IMG/VR virus record: IMGVR_UViG_3300035681_000062
Location: 1 to 37,880 of that record
Source of the DNA: a virus
DNA length: 37,880 bases
Strand: one strand, 5' to 3'
The notes beneath the pieces were generated by a model that was not told the origin of the DNA, made no database searches, and saw nothing but the letters and a program-made list of their open reading frames with translations. Both the position numbers and the translations under genes were made by a program. Every line of letters starts with the position of its first letter. Positions within the stretch are counted from its first letter, which is position 1. Shown here piece after piece: positions 16,736 to 23,838 of the stretch.

Positions 16736-18693
16736 TACTTGTTCTGCGACCCGTTGTAGATGAACTCCCACTCGCGCGGGCGAAGCAGCACGGCGTTCTC
16801 AGTGCTCGCCGTCGCGATCGTCTGGTACACGTTCGACGAGTTGAAGCGCAGCGGCCAGCCCATGCCGTTCTTGGGGTTGTAGGGCGAGCGCGGATACCAG
16901 CCGTGGACGCCGGGAATGTTGATGTCGCCCGTGCCCGACGAGCCTTCGACCGCGCGCATCAGAACCGTAATGCCCAGGTGCTCCGTGAACAGGTTCACGA
17001 TGTCGCGCGCAACACTGTGCGAGCACGAGCGGAACGTGCGGTTCACGTAGGCCGAGCCCGCGGTGCCCGTGTGCGTCGCGCCACCGCCGCCGATGGTGAA
17101 GGTCGCCTCGACGTTGAACGTGTGCGTGCCCGTCGCGCCGTCGCCCAGCGGTTGCGAGATGTGCGTGATCTTGACCTCGAGCGAGAAGTTGACCGCGCCC
17201 GCGCCCGACACTGGATCGGATTGCAGGATCAGCACGGGGCCGACCGCGCCGTCGTTGTTGAGCTTGCCGCTGATCCACGTCTCGTCCTTGACCGTGGTGG
17301 CGATGCCGCCCACGAAGCCCGAGATGTTCGTCTGTCCGTTCGCCCCAGCGCCGATCGACGTGAGCAGCACGAGGTCGTCGCCGCTGCTGTTGTCCAAGTC
17401 GATCAGCACCGGCGTGATGGTTGCGCCAGTGCCTCCCGTCACCCACAAACACGCCGCGCCCAAGTCGCCGAGCCCGCTGCCCGCCTTCGTGAGCGTCTTG
17501 GTGCTCTCGGTGTAGGTCGCGCCCGTGAACGCTTGGTACGGGCCTTTCTCGAACCAGTGCGCAACGCTCGCGTTCCAGCCTGCAGACTCGTGCGCCCAGG
17601 GATCCCAGCCGTTCTTCTCGGCGTTGCAGAAGAACATCAGCAGCTCGATGCCGAGCGTTGCCGCGCCCCACGAGAGGTTCCCCGTCTCGCGGAACGTCAC
17701 GGTTTGCCCGTTCGTCCACGTGCCCGGCGGGATCGTGACCGAGGGCGTCAGGTACCAGTTCTGCTCCGTGTTGCTGCGCGCGCTCGGGAACGGCGCGTCG
17801 ATCGACACGAGCTGCGGCGCGTTGCACAGCCCGCCCGCGCTCTGGAGGCTCACGTACGGCCACCAGATGCCTCGTGAGCCAGCGGCCCCGCGCGTGCCCG
17901 TGTACGTCAGCTCGTGCGCGTCGCCGCGCTGGTCCGTGAGCATGTACACGCCGTCGGCGTAGTCCACGATGAACACGAGGTCGCCAGCCGCAGGCGTCTC
18001 AACGAACGTCGAGTACCCCGCGAGCGTGGGCGACGAGACAAGGTCGAGCGGGATGAACGGCGACTCGTTGTTCACGTCGTTCGCCGTACCCGCCGCGTTT
18101 CGACCGCCGTAGTAGTTGATCTCGGCGTGCGTCGTGTCCGTCGCGTTCACGCGGTAGATGAAGCACCCGGCCAAATCCTCGGGCGCAGGCAACGCCTTCC
18201 CGCCCGACGCGATCGCCTGCGTGTGCGGCCACACGATCACGCGGTACTCCACGTCTTCGGCAAGCGTGATGCGCTGGCGCGTGGCGTTAATCTCCGCCGC
18301 GGTTCCGCTGCCGCCAGATCCGCGCAGCGAAACGCGCATCTGCCGATTGCCCGTGTGCGATCCGCTGAGGTTGTACGCCGTGATGAACCCCTGGTATGCA
18401 GGCCCAACGTCATCGGCGTTCGTGTTGCCCAGCCGCAAGCCCACCGGCCCGCCGCTGCCCGCGTACGTCGTGCTCCCGCGCGTGACCGTGTCCGCAGTCC
18501 CGTTGAAGGGCGCGAGGCGCGTGTTGCCCCCGAAGAACACCACGTTCGCTGTGCCCGACGCGAGCACCACCGGGCGCGGGTCGTTCACGTCGGGGACGCT
18601 CATGTTCACGCGGTTCGCGGACGCGAGCAACGCCTCCTGCTCGCTCGTGCTCGTGCCGCCGTAGACCTCGGACTGCGAAACGGGACCGCTCAT
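16735..18693 (-). CDS. Large putative receptor-binding or fibre-type virion protein
   Basis: 652 residues from the ATG at 18693 (ATGA overlap with the previous stop). The sequence is almost entirely Gly/Thr/Asn/Ser-rich beta-type with aromatic patches: WWPYVSLQSAGGLCN, GTWTNGQTVTFRETG, NSSGDDLVLLTSIG, HTFNVEATFTIGGG. The C-terminus has GWYPRSPYNPKNGMG. There is no catalytic motif or collagen repeat. Size, composition and position next to a hydrolase and a BppU-N-like gene suggest a host-recognition or surface protein of the particle, but no family was recognised. Confidence 0.7.
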   Translation of the reverse strand: MSGPVSQSEVYGGTSTSEQEALLASANRVNMSVPDVNDPRPVVLASGTANVVFFGGNTRLAPFNGTADTVTRGSTTYAGSGGPVGLRLGNTNADDVGPAYQGFITAYNLSGSHTGNRQMRVSLRGSGGSGTAAEINATRQRITLAEDVEYRVIVWPHTQAIASGGKALPAPEDLAGCFIYRVNATDTTHAEINYYGGRNAAGTANDVNNESPFIPLDLVSSPTLAGYSTFVETPAAGDLVFIVDYADGVYMLTDQRGDAHELTYTGTRGAAGSRGIWWPYVSLQSAGGLCNAPQLVSIDAPFPSARSNTEQNWYLTPSVTIPPGTWTNGQTVTFRETGNLSWGAATLGIELLMFFCNAEKNGWDPWAHESAGWNASVAHWFEKGPYQAFTGATYTESTKTLTKAGSGLGDLGAACLWVTGGTGATITPVLIDLDNSSGDDLVLLTSIGAGANGQTNISGFVGGIATTVKDETWISGKLNNDGAVGPVLILQSDPVSGAGAVNFSLEVKITHISQPLGDGATGTHTFNVEATFTIGGGGATHTGTAGSAYVNRTFRSCSHSVARDIVNLFTEHLGITVLMRAVEGSSGTGDINIPGVHGWYPRSPYNPKNGMGWPLRFNSSNVYQTIATASTENAVLLRPREWEFIYNGSQNK

Positions 18694-19085
18694 GCTCGTG
18701 TGACCTCTTGCGAAAGTTCCCAGCGGCCCTGAACGAAGCGCGCGGTGTCGGTCTCGGTGCCCTCGGTGTCGAAGCGGTAGAGCTCCGCGTCCCATCGCCC
18801 GGCGCAGCACTGAGCCGGAAGCGTGCGCGTCACCGCGGCCGGGATGCGGAAGCGAACCGTGCGCGCCACCGGGTCGATGATCGTGCAGTTGATCTCGGCG
18901 AGGAATCCGTTCGTCGCGTCGGCGAAGTCGTTGCGCAACTGCGCGCGAACGAGGAAGCCCGTCCAGTTGATCGCGATGCCGCCCGTGACCGGGAACGTCA
19001 CCACATCAACGAAGTCAGAGCCCTGGAGAATCGCCCGACGCTTGCGCCGCGTCCACTCGTGCGCGTACGGGACGATGGGGCTCAT
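18690..19085 (-). CDS. BppU N-terminal-like small structural protein
   Basis: 131 residues, ATG at 19085 (ATGA overlap). The layout is a basic start, a GSDFVDVVTFPVTGG strand, then INWTGFLVRAQLRNDF, TVRFRIPAAVTRTLPAQ and a final RFVQGRWELSQEVTR. This follows the pattern of the phage beta-sandwich family related to BppU N-terminal domains (GD.F...V.F ... LTG..ARAQ.R ... LTA.QT..L..G.Y ... G...V...VTR). Such domains are small baseplate or fibre-attachment pieces. Here it probably joins the large neighbouring protein to the particle. Confidence 0.68.
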   Translation of the reverse strand: MSPIVPYAHEWTRRKRRAILQGSDFVDVVTFPVTGGIAINWTGFLVRAQLRNDFADATNGFLAEINCTIIDPVARTVRFRIPAAVTRTLPAQCCAGRWDAELYRFDTEGTETDTARFVQGRWELSQEVTRA

Positions 19086-19324
19086 CGCTCGAAGTACAGC
19101 GCGGTCAAGGTGCCGGAGGAGATGACCGTGACGTGCGATGGACTGATCGGCAGCACGCCAGGCGCGACGCTCGTGATCGTCACGTCCGAGCCGCCGGCGA
19201 ACTTGCACGTGAACGTCGCGGTCGCGTTGACCAGCACGGCATCAGGCACGATCGCAAGCGGGCTCGCCGATGCGCTGATCGCAGCCGCGGTCTTGAGCCC
19301 GCTGCGGAGTACGGTTTGGCTCAT
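19082..19324 (-). CDS. 80-residue beta-rich phage protein
   Basis: ATG at 19324 with ATGA overlaps on both sides. The chain is Ala/Ser/Val/Thr-rich (AAAISASASPLAIVPDAVLV, TFTCKFAGGSDVTITSVAP), ending YFER. It looks like a single small beta-sandwich such as those found as capsid or fibre accessories. The frame remains open further upstream, but the coupled ATG fits the operon pattern best. Function unknown. Confidence 0.62.
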   Translation of the reverse strand: MSQTVLRSGLKTAAAISASASPLAIVPDAVLVNATATFTCKFAGGSDVTITSVAPGVLPISPSHVTVISSGTLTALYFER

Positions 19325-19581
19325 TTGGGCCTCGAAAATCGAATGGGCAGCCAGAGGTTCCACAGTCCGGGCGGGCGCGTTTCTTCGCCGTCCATGACGA
19401 ACTTCGATCGGCACTTGAGGCAGCCCGAGAACCAGCGCTGAAGCGCGAGCGGGCCGGAGCCCGTGGGCAGCGCCATCGTGCGCCACTGCCACCAGCTCAT
19501 GCGATGCTGGCACCCTGCCGGCTCGGGAGCGGGGGCGGCCTCGGGCGGGTCGATCATCGCAGCCTGCGGGTCTTCGCTCAC
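19321..19581 (-). CDS. 86-residue protein with possible zinc-binding Cys/His
   Basis: GTG at 19581 overlapping the TGA of the small-terminase candidate (GTGA). A Pro/Ala/Glu-rich start is followed by GCQHRMSWWQWRT and then GCLKCRSKFV. This supplies one C-x2-H pair and one C-x2-C pair that could hold a metal ion. Trp-rich C-terminus (GLWNLWLPIRF). No family was recognised; position between a terminase-like gene and virion genes. Confidence 0.62.
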   Translation of the reverse strand: MSEDPQAAMIDPPEAAPAPEPAGCQHRMSWWQWRTMALPTGSGPLALQRWFSGCLKCRSKFVMDGEETRPPGLWNLWLPIRFSRPK

Positions 19582-20027
19582 AGCTCGACCTCGATTGCGT
19601 CGTCGCCGCTGCTCGAGCTGACCGACGCCCCGCCGCCCGTGGACGTGCTCACGCTGCGCACTTCAATCTTCGGGCGCGAGCCATCGGGGCGATCGCAGAC
19701 CTCGATCTCGGTCGTGACCACGACTTGCTGCGGCTTCTCGGGCTCGACCAGGCCGAGGATGCGCGACGTGTGCGTGATGGCGTGCGCCCAGTGCTGGTGC
19801 GCCGGGTTCGCAGCAACGCCAGCCACAGCCTGCGCCACTTCGGCCGATGTCTTGTCGTCGAACGCGCGCTCGAACGCTGCACGCAGGCGGGCTTTCGCGG
19901 AATACCCCGCTGGATTGCCCGATTGCCCCTTCTTGAAGCGATACGGAGCCGTCCTCGCCTTTGACTCGGCGTAGGGGTCCTGCTGCTCGGCCTCCTGCTC
20001 GTGATCTTGCTCGGGCGCTTCGCTCAC
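19578..20027 (-). CDS. DUF5681-containing protein, small terminase subunit candidate
   Basis: 149 residues from a GTG at 20027 (VSEAPEQDHEQ). An acidic Gln/Glu-rich start is followed by YRFKKGQSGNPAGYSAKARL at about residues 30-49, the hallmark of DUF5681 (FkpGQSGNPaGr). A helical region (AFERAFDDKTSAEVAQAVAG) and an acidic Ser/Gly tail follow. DUF5681 proteins are often encoded near phage packaging genes, so a DNA-recognition role in packaging is plausible. It is separated from the large terminase by about 5 kb of virion genes. The gap 20028-20146 holds a 6-bp hairpin but no gene. Confidence 0.7.
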   Translation of the reverse strand: MSEAPEQDHEQEAEQQDPYAESKARTAPYRFKKGQSGNPAGYSAKARLRAAFERAFDDKTSAEVAQAVAGVAANPAHQHWAHAITHTSRILGLVEPEKPQQVVVTTEIEVCDRPDGSRPKIEVRSVSTSTGGGASVSSSSGDDAIEVEL

Positions 20028-20146
20028 GCCCCCTGGTCTATCCCCCCGCGCGTCGCGCTGCAAGCCCCGCCCCTGCACGATCGCGCGCCAGCTTGACCCG
20101 GCGGGCTACCGGACGCCCGGCGCGAGCCTGAGCGATCCTGGGAGGC

Positions 20147-20461
20147 TCAGTCCCACAGCTCGCCGCCGCGGGGCTCGTGGAAGTCCCGCACTTCGGGCCG
20201 TTCCGTAGCCATCGGAGCGCTCGGCGCGGGCTTTTCCAGCCCCACGCTGACCCAGCCCAGCGTGCGGTTGGGCGCTGCGGTGCCACGCCCATTCGCCGCG
20301 GTGTCTCCGCGCACGATTGCCGCCGTGATCGCGTAGAACTCCTCGACGCGAACGGCAGCCGTTTCGTCGCCACGGGCGCGGCGCTCTGCGGCCATTTTCG
20401 CGCTCACCCGGGCGATGATCTCGAGCCGGCGCTCGCGCGACAGGAAGGGCTGGAAGCTCAT
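20147..20461 (-). CDS. Hypothetical 104-residue protein
   Basis: ATG at 20461 with ATGA overlap to the loader-like gene. The N-terminal half is helical and basic (LSRERRLEIIARVSAKMAAERRARG, VEEFYAITAAIVRG). The C-terminal half is Pro/Glu-rich and probably flexible, ending FHEPRGGELWD. No motif was recognised. It is the last member of the repressor/replication cluster before a 119-nt gap that may contain a promoter for the late genes, though no convincing one was seen. Confidence 0.65.
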   Translation of the reverse strand: MSFQPFLSRERRLEIIARVSAKMAAERRARGDETAAVRVEEFYAITAAIVRGDTAANGRGTAAPNRTLGWVSVGLEKPAPSAPMATERPEVRDFHEPRGGELWD

Positions 20462-20820
20462 CGCAGCTTGCGCTGGTCGGATCGCGGGTTGAACGCGGGC
20501 TCGATCGGCGTGTCGAGGTTCGCGCCGGGACCGGACCGCATGGCGCGCTGAACGGCGCGGCGATGGCAAGCGGAGCACTTCCCACAGCGGCACAGACGCG
20601 GAACTCGGCCACGAATGTCGGCAATCGTCGGGGGCCACTTCTCGCTCGCAATCCACTGCGCGACGGCGGTTTCGAGCTCGGCGGCCTCAACGTCGTGCAG
20701 CATTTCGAGCCACAGCGGCAGGGTCGCAGGGGCGACGTGGAAGCGGTCGGGGTACGCGAGGGCCAGCTTGGCGAGTGCGCGCACAGCGGCGGCTTCGAGG
20801 GGCGATGCGAGGTTGCTCAT
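20458..20820 (-). CDS. Putative helicase-loader-type replication protein with Cys cluster
   Basis: 120 residues, ATG at 20820 (ATGA overlap). Residues 15-75 (LAKLALAYPDRF, LPLWLEMLHDVEAAELETAV, WPPTIADIRGRV) follow the pattern of phage helicase loader/inhibitor proteins of the G39P type (LW..ML.d...e....A...w......PPTiadIR). A Cys cluster at 77-86 (CRCGKCSACH) could bind zinc. The neighbouring DUF1376 protein supports a replication role: recruiting the host replicative helicase to the phage origin. Confidence 0.62.
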   Translation of the reverse strand: MSNLASPLEAAAVRALAKLALAYPDRFHVAPATLPLWLEMLHDVEAAELETAVAQWIASEKWPPTIADIRGRVPRLCRCGKCSACHRRAVQRAMRSGPGANLDTPIEPAFNPRSDQRKLR

Positions 20821-21668
20821 GGGAGGTCCAGGGCTGACTGTCGGAGGATGCGCAGGCTTTGCTCTGCCGAGCCCGCAGCCTGCGAAGTGCGGCGCTCGTC
20901 GGGGTAGTGGATGCCCTGCCAGTTGCCGGCGATCGAGGCCTCGACGGCAGCGGCGAATCGGTCGGGGCCTTCGCGCAGTGCGCGGTTGAGGATCGCGGCG
21001 GCGGCAAGCGCTGACGGCGGGCGGGCTTTAGCTCCAGCCGTGCCCGTGTGCTCGATCCAGACCGCCCAGGCTCGCGCGAAGGTCGGGTGCGTGGACATAC
21101 GGGCGTACTCGGGGCGGGCGAGCACGGACTCCCAGCCCTCGTCGGGCTTGCGGCGTGGAGCGCGCTTCGCAGGTTGGGGGGCGGGGTCACCCCCTGGAAG
21201 GGGGGTAAGGGGGGTTTGTACTTCCCTTCCCTTCTCCATCCCAATCCCAATCCCTTCAGAAGGCATAGCCGCGGCAGTGCCGTGGGAGTGCCGCGGCATA
21301 GCGTTGGCATCGGACCCCTGTTTTTCGGCCCGCCAGCGGGTCCAGCGGGTTGTTGCCCGGGCCGATTGGCGCTGCGACTGCTCGTCGGCGAGCTTGCGCT
21401 CGAACTCCAGGCGGGGATTGCGACGCCTCCCATCGGGGTCCACCGGGAACTGTCCGAGCACGCGCTCAAGGTCTGCGGCATCTGCGCCGGCAATGCGCTG
21501 GCAGAGCCGCCGCACTGCCGCGGCATCGGGCGGCAAGCTGCCGGTCTCCCACTGGCGGCACAGCAGGAACAGGTACACGCCGACGTCAGCCGCAGTCATC
21601 AGCTCCACGGCCTCCGCTGACCAGAAGTCGCGGGAGTAGAACAGGAACGCGGGCCGAGGGTCGTTCAC
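20817..21668 (-). CDS. DUF1376-domain replication initiation protein
   Basis: 283 residues from a GTG at 21668 (GTGA overlap). Residues 6-60 (RPAFLFYSRDFWSAEAVELM ... GVYLFLLCRQWETGSLP) are a clear DUF1376 signature, a winged-helix-like domain common in phage and prophage replication proteins. A Pro/Gly-rich linker (120-165) is followed by a helical C-terminal domain (PTFARAWAVWIEHTG, NRALREGPDRFAAAVEASIAGNWQGIHYP), the typical second half. It probably binds the phage origin and works with the loader-like protein downstream. Confidence 0.75.
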   Translation of the reverse strand: MNDPRPAFLFYSRDFWSAEAVELMTAADVGVYLFLLCRQWETGSLPPDAAAVRRLCQRIAGADAADLERVLGQFPVDPDGRRRNPRLEFERKLADEQSQRQSARATTRWTRWRAEKQGSDANAMPRHSHGTAAAMPSEGIGIGMEKGREVQTPLTPLPGGDPAPQPAKRAPRRKPDEGWESVLARPEYARMSTHPTFARAWAVWIEHTGTAGAKARPPSALAAAAILNRALREGPDRFAAAVEASIAGNWQGIHYPDERRTSQAAGSAEQSLRILRQSALDLP

Positions 21669-21925
21669 TGGACCGTCTCCCCTTCGAACTTGAACAGCTT
21701 CCGCACGCTCACCAGCTCCCAGTCGGACGGACCGTCAAGGAGCGCATCCCGAAACTGCTCCGCAACCAAGGCAAGCAGCCGGCTCGAAGCCACGTGCACC
21801 GCCTGCGTGCGGGTGACCGCGGCGTGCGCGCCAACGTCCACCGTGATGGAAAGCCACTCCCACGAGCAGCGCGACATGGGCCGGTAGGTCACCGCCCACC
21901 CCACCACCGTCCGCGTGGGCCTCAT
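21665..21925 (-). CDS. Hypothetical 86-residue protein
   Basis: ATG at 21925, ATGA-coupled to the repressor-like gene and GTGA-coupled to the DUF1376 gene. The sequence (WAVTYRPMSRCSWEWLSITVDVGAHAAV, LLALVAEQFRDALLDGPSDWELVSVRKLFKF) suggests a mixed alpha/beta fold. No motif was recognised. Position suggests a role in the early regulatory/replication cluster. Confidence 0.62.
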   Translation of the reverse strand: MRPTRTVVGWAVTYRPMSRCSWEWLSITVDVGAHAAVTRTQAVHVASSRLLALVAEQFRDALLDGPSDWELVSVRKLFKFEGETVQ

Positions 21926-22182
21926 GGCCGCACCGCCAGGCGCACGCGAAGCACCTGCTCGAGCGCCTCGACGAGCTCGCGGGGCGGGGGCGCGATCCCT
22001 CGCTCGTAGCGCTGCAGCGCCGAGTGTGAGACGGCAAACCCAGCTTCGTCGCGCAGCCGGGCCACCAGATCCCACAGCGACAAGTCGGCGTCCACGCGGG
22101 CCGCACGCAACGCCTCGCAGTTAATCGGTGGGCGAGGCCGGATCGCAGGCCCCATGCGAATCTTGCGGATCTTCTCGGTCAT
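21922..22182 (-). CDS. XRE-family HTH regulator, probable repressor
   Basis: 86 residues from the ATG at 22182. A basic start (MTEKIRKIRMGP) precedes a helix-turn-helix of the lambda Cro/CI type: LRAARVDADLSLWDLVARLR, GFAVSHSALQRYERGIAPPP and a closing helix. It has no protease or dimerisation domain, so it is Cro-sized. It is the first gene of the leftward array and lies beside the divergent control region, the classic place for an autoregulated switch protein. There is no clear ribosome site, and a promoter-like element ends 7 nt before the ATG, so its message may be leaderless. Confidence 0.75.
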   Translation of the reverse strand: MTEKIRKIRMGPAIRPRPPINCEALRAARVDADLSLWDLVARLRDEAGFAVSHSALQRYERGIAPPPRELVEALEQVLRVRLAVRP

Positions 22183-22189
22183 GGCGCGG

Positions 22190-22218
22190 ATGGTAGCCCG
22201 CCACCCAGATAGATGCAA
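22190..22218 (-). promoter_or_regulatory. Possible leftward promoter giving a leaderless repressor message
   Basis: On the minus strand TTGCAT (22218-22213) and TACCAT (22195-22190) are spaced 17 nt apart, a sigma70-like arrangement with moderate matches. The ATG of the XRE gene follows after 7 nt, so transcription would begin at or next to the start codon. This fits the missing ribosome site. Confidence 0.4.
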
Positions 22219-22286
22219 CAGCCGACCTAGTTTCGAGCGCACCGGCCTAACACTGCAGCCCGACGAGACTTACGCCACCCCATCCA

Positions 22287-22334
22287 TTTTCTACCGTTTA
22301 GCGTTGACCGCCAGCGCTAGAGCGTCGATAGTAC
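22287..22334 (+). promoter_or_regulatory. Rightward promoter box, copy 1
   Basis: The segment contains TTTTCTAC, then TTAGCGTTGAC, then AGCG, then GCGT at fixed distances, all shared with a second copy at 27545-27592. TTGACC (22304-22309) and GATAGT (22327-22332) are 17 nt apart, so a sigma70-type promoter with a start near 22339 is likely. TAGCG and CGCTA flank the -35 as an inverted repeat and could be an operator for the adjacent XRE protein. The leader that follows has a 6-bp hairpin at 22350-22370 (GCCCCG/CGGGGC). Confidence 0.62.
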
Positions 22335-22399
22335 CTCCATCGCCGCGACGCCCCGACGAGTGACCGGGGCCGGACGGCGCGACACACGAGGGTTTGACT

Positions 22400-22924
22400 A
22401 TGAAGCGCTTCTACTATCGCTGCTCGGACTGCTGCTCGGTTGCTGCGATCGAGGCCGAGCGCGCACCCGTGGATCTGCGCGGTTCGTGCGGCGGCACGAT
22501 GGAACTAATGGGCGAGGTCCGACGCTTCATGGTTTGGAACGTGGAGCAACACGCCGCCTGCGACTCGCGTTGCACTGGGGCGGGGGGGCCGTCCTGCAAT
22601 TGCTCGTGCGGTGGCGCAAACCACGGCACGGGCGCGGTCCGCGAAGTGCTGCGCAACGGGCAAGGCATCCCAACGGTCTCGGCTTGCGATGTTGCTCGCG
22701 GCGAAGCCTTTCGGTCTGCTCTTGAGTTCGCGCGCGCGCGCTACAAGCTCCAACACGGCCGCGCGATTGAGCTTAGGGCTAGCGGCTCTTGGGTTGACTC
22801 TGACAGCTATTGGGCGATGGAGTCGGATAGAGCCGCGATCTCGCACGCTCGCGGTCTCAAGTCGTACTCGGGACGCATGAAGGCGCTGGCGAATGTGTGC
22901 GCCGCAAAGGCGGTGCAGCCGTGA
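22400..22924 (+). CDS. First gene of the rightward array: Cys/His-rich putative metal-binding protein
   Basis: 174 residues from the ATG at 22400, with GAGGG 7 nt upstream (an in-frame TTG at 22394 is less likely). Residues 8-30 (C8, C11, C12, C30) form a zinc-ribbon-like start. A second cluster at 51-76 has H51, C54, C58, C66, C68, C70 and H75 in the order CDSRCTGAGGPSCNCSCGG followed by NHG. A compact Cys motif ending in CSCGG-x-NHG recurs in unrelated phages as far as I recall. The C-terminal 80 residues are helical. Being first behind the promoter, it is expected to be expressed earliest. Confidence 0.72.
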   Translation: MKRFYYRCSDCCSVAAIEAERAPVDLRGSCGGTMELMGEVRRFMVWNVEQHAACDSRCTGAGGPSCNCSCGGANHGTGAVREVLRNGQGIPTVSACDVARGEAFRSALEFARARYKLQHGRAIELRASGSWVDSDSYWAMESDRAAISHARGLKSYSGRMKALANVCAAKAVQP

Positions 22925-22926
22925 GC
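22909..22926 (+). repeat. Junction repeat A, copy 1
   Basis: 18 nt (GGCGGTGCAGCCGTGAGC) identical to 23130-23147. Both copies span the end of one gene, the ribosome site and the GTG of the next gene. The 74-residue gene lies exactly between them. Confidence 0.85.
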
Positions 22927-23145
22927 ACGCGCGGCATTGTTGGCCCCCGCGCCGCCCGACTGCTCAACACATCCGAGCTTGTGCGGTCTTGGTTTGAGGA
23001 CTCCGACGGACTTTGGGTGTCGCTGGCCGACGGATACGAATTGGATGGCCTGCGATGTCTCCACATTGAGCCGAGCGACTACAGCGAAAATCGTCTGCGA
23101 GCGGAGCTAAGCGAAGTGGCGCGCGCCCCGGCGGTGCAGCCGTGA
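22921..23145 (+). CDS. Hypothetical 74-residue protein bracketed by an 18-nt direct repeat
   Basis: GTG at 22921 overlapping the previous stop (GTGA). An acidic protein (SWFEDSDGLWVSLADGYELD, LHIEPSDYSENRLRAELSEV) ending AVQP, the same tail as the gene before it, because an 18-nt repeat covers the end of each. No family was recognised. The GGCGGTG in the repeat serves as ribosome site for the following GTG. Confidence 0.65.
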   Translation: MSTRGIVGPRAARLLNTSELVRSWFEDSDGLWVSLADGYELDGLRCLHIEPSDYSENRLRAELSEVARAPAVQP

Positions 23146-23147
23146 GC
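23130..23147 (+). repeat. Junction repeat A, copy 2
   Basis: Second identical copy of the 18-nt gene-junction sequence. It joins the end of the 74-residue gene to the GTG at 23142. Confidence 0.85.
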
Positions 23148-23447
23148 GCGCCGAAGTTCACGCCGGGGCCGTGGCGGTACGACGATCTTTCGATCTACAC
23201 GGACGATGCCAATGCACGGGATCGCGTCATCATCGCAGAACTCTGCGGCCCTGGAGTCACAGCCGAAAAGCGCGCGGAGTATCGCGCTAACGGTGCGTTG
23301 ATCGCGGCTGCGCCCGCGCTGTACTCGGCGCTGCGCATGATCGTGGAATCTCACGACGCGACTTGTCCCGGCGAGTCGTGCGGCATCATGGGCATCGACC
23401 TAGCTCGCGCTGCACTAGAGCGCGCACGCGGCGAGGTTCGCCCGTGA
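23142..23447 (+). CDS. Small conserved phage protein (PGPW ... ALIAAAP type)
   Basis: 101 residues from a GTG (GTGA overlap). KFTPGPWRYDD near the start, a central VIIAELCGPG, and NGALIAAAPALYSALRMIVE match a very common phage family of unknown function with the layout PGPW ... IA ... NA.LIAAAP.LL.AL. The C-terminal part adds a CPGESCG loop. Function is not known for the family. Confidence 0.72.
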   Translation: MSAPKFTPGPWRYDDLSIYTDDANARDRVIIAELCGPGVTAEKRAEYRANGALIAAAPALYSALRMIVESHDATCPGESCGIMGIDLARAALERARGEVRP

Positions 23448-23713
23448 ACAAGCGCCAACGCTCAAAGGCTCGCCGCTCCAACAAGATGCGCCGCGAGCAA
23501 GACCGCGCTGCACTGCGCGAGCAGAAGGCCCGCATCGTCGCGGATCTGCGCGCTCGCGGCCTGACGCACGACCCGCGGTTCACGGTGTCGGCACTGTCCT
23601 TGGGCTACTCGGAGACTCCGCCGCAGGAGCCGCGCGAGGTCGACGGCATCGTGCGCCTTCACGGCGGCTACCGCTTCAACGTGGCCCGCGCGCGCCGGGT
23701 GGTGCGCCAATGA
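23444..23713 (+). CDS. Hypothetical basic 89-residue protein
   Basis: GTG at 23444 (GTGA overlap). The first 40 residues are highly basic and helical (NKRQRSKARRSNKMRREQDR), suitable for nucleic-acid contact. The rest (ALSLGYSETPPQEPREVDG, GGYRFNVARARRVVRQ) is short beta sequence. No family was recognised. Confidence 0.62.
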   Translation: MNKRQRSKARRSNKMRREQDRAALREQKARIVADLRARGLTHDPRFTVSALSLGYSETPPQEPREVDGIVRLHGGYRFNVARARRVVRQ

Positions 23714-23838
23714 CCAACCGCGACGACTACGACTGCGAAGGCGAAAGCCTCGCGGACTTCTGGAAGGGCGTCGGGATCTTCCTCGCGCTCGGCATTCTTC
23801 TCTTCTACGCGCTCCCTTTGGCGCTCAAGCACCTATGA
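23710..23838 (+). CDS. 42-residue single-pass membrane protein
   Basis: ATG at 23710 and TGA at 23838, with ATGA overlaps at both ends. The acidic N-terminal segment (TNRDDYDCEGESLADFW) precedes one hydrophobic helix (VGIFLALGILLFYALPLAL) and a short KHL end. Coupling on both sides makes it a convincing small gene. A membrane role such as holin-like, superinfection-exclusion or anchor is possible but unproven. Confidence 0.65.
   Translation: MTNRDDYDCEGESLADFWKGVGIFLALGILLFYALPLALKHL

Noticed and set aside
20096-20146. Hairpin GAGCCT/AGGCTC in the gap before the small-terminase candidate
   Set aside because: Only 6 bp with an interrupted interior and no T-run on either strand; not reported as a terminator.
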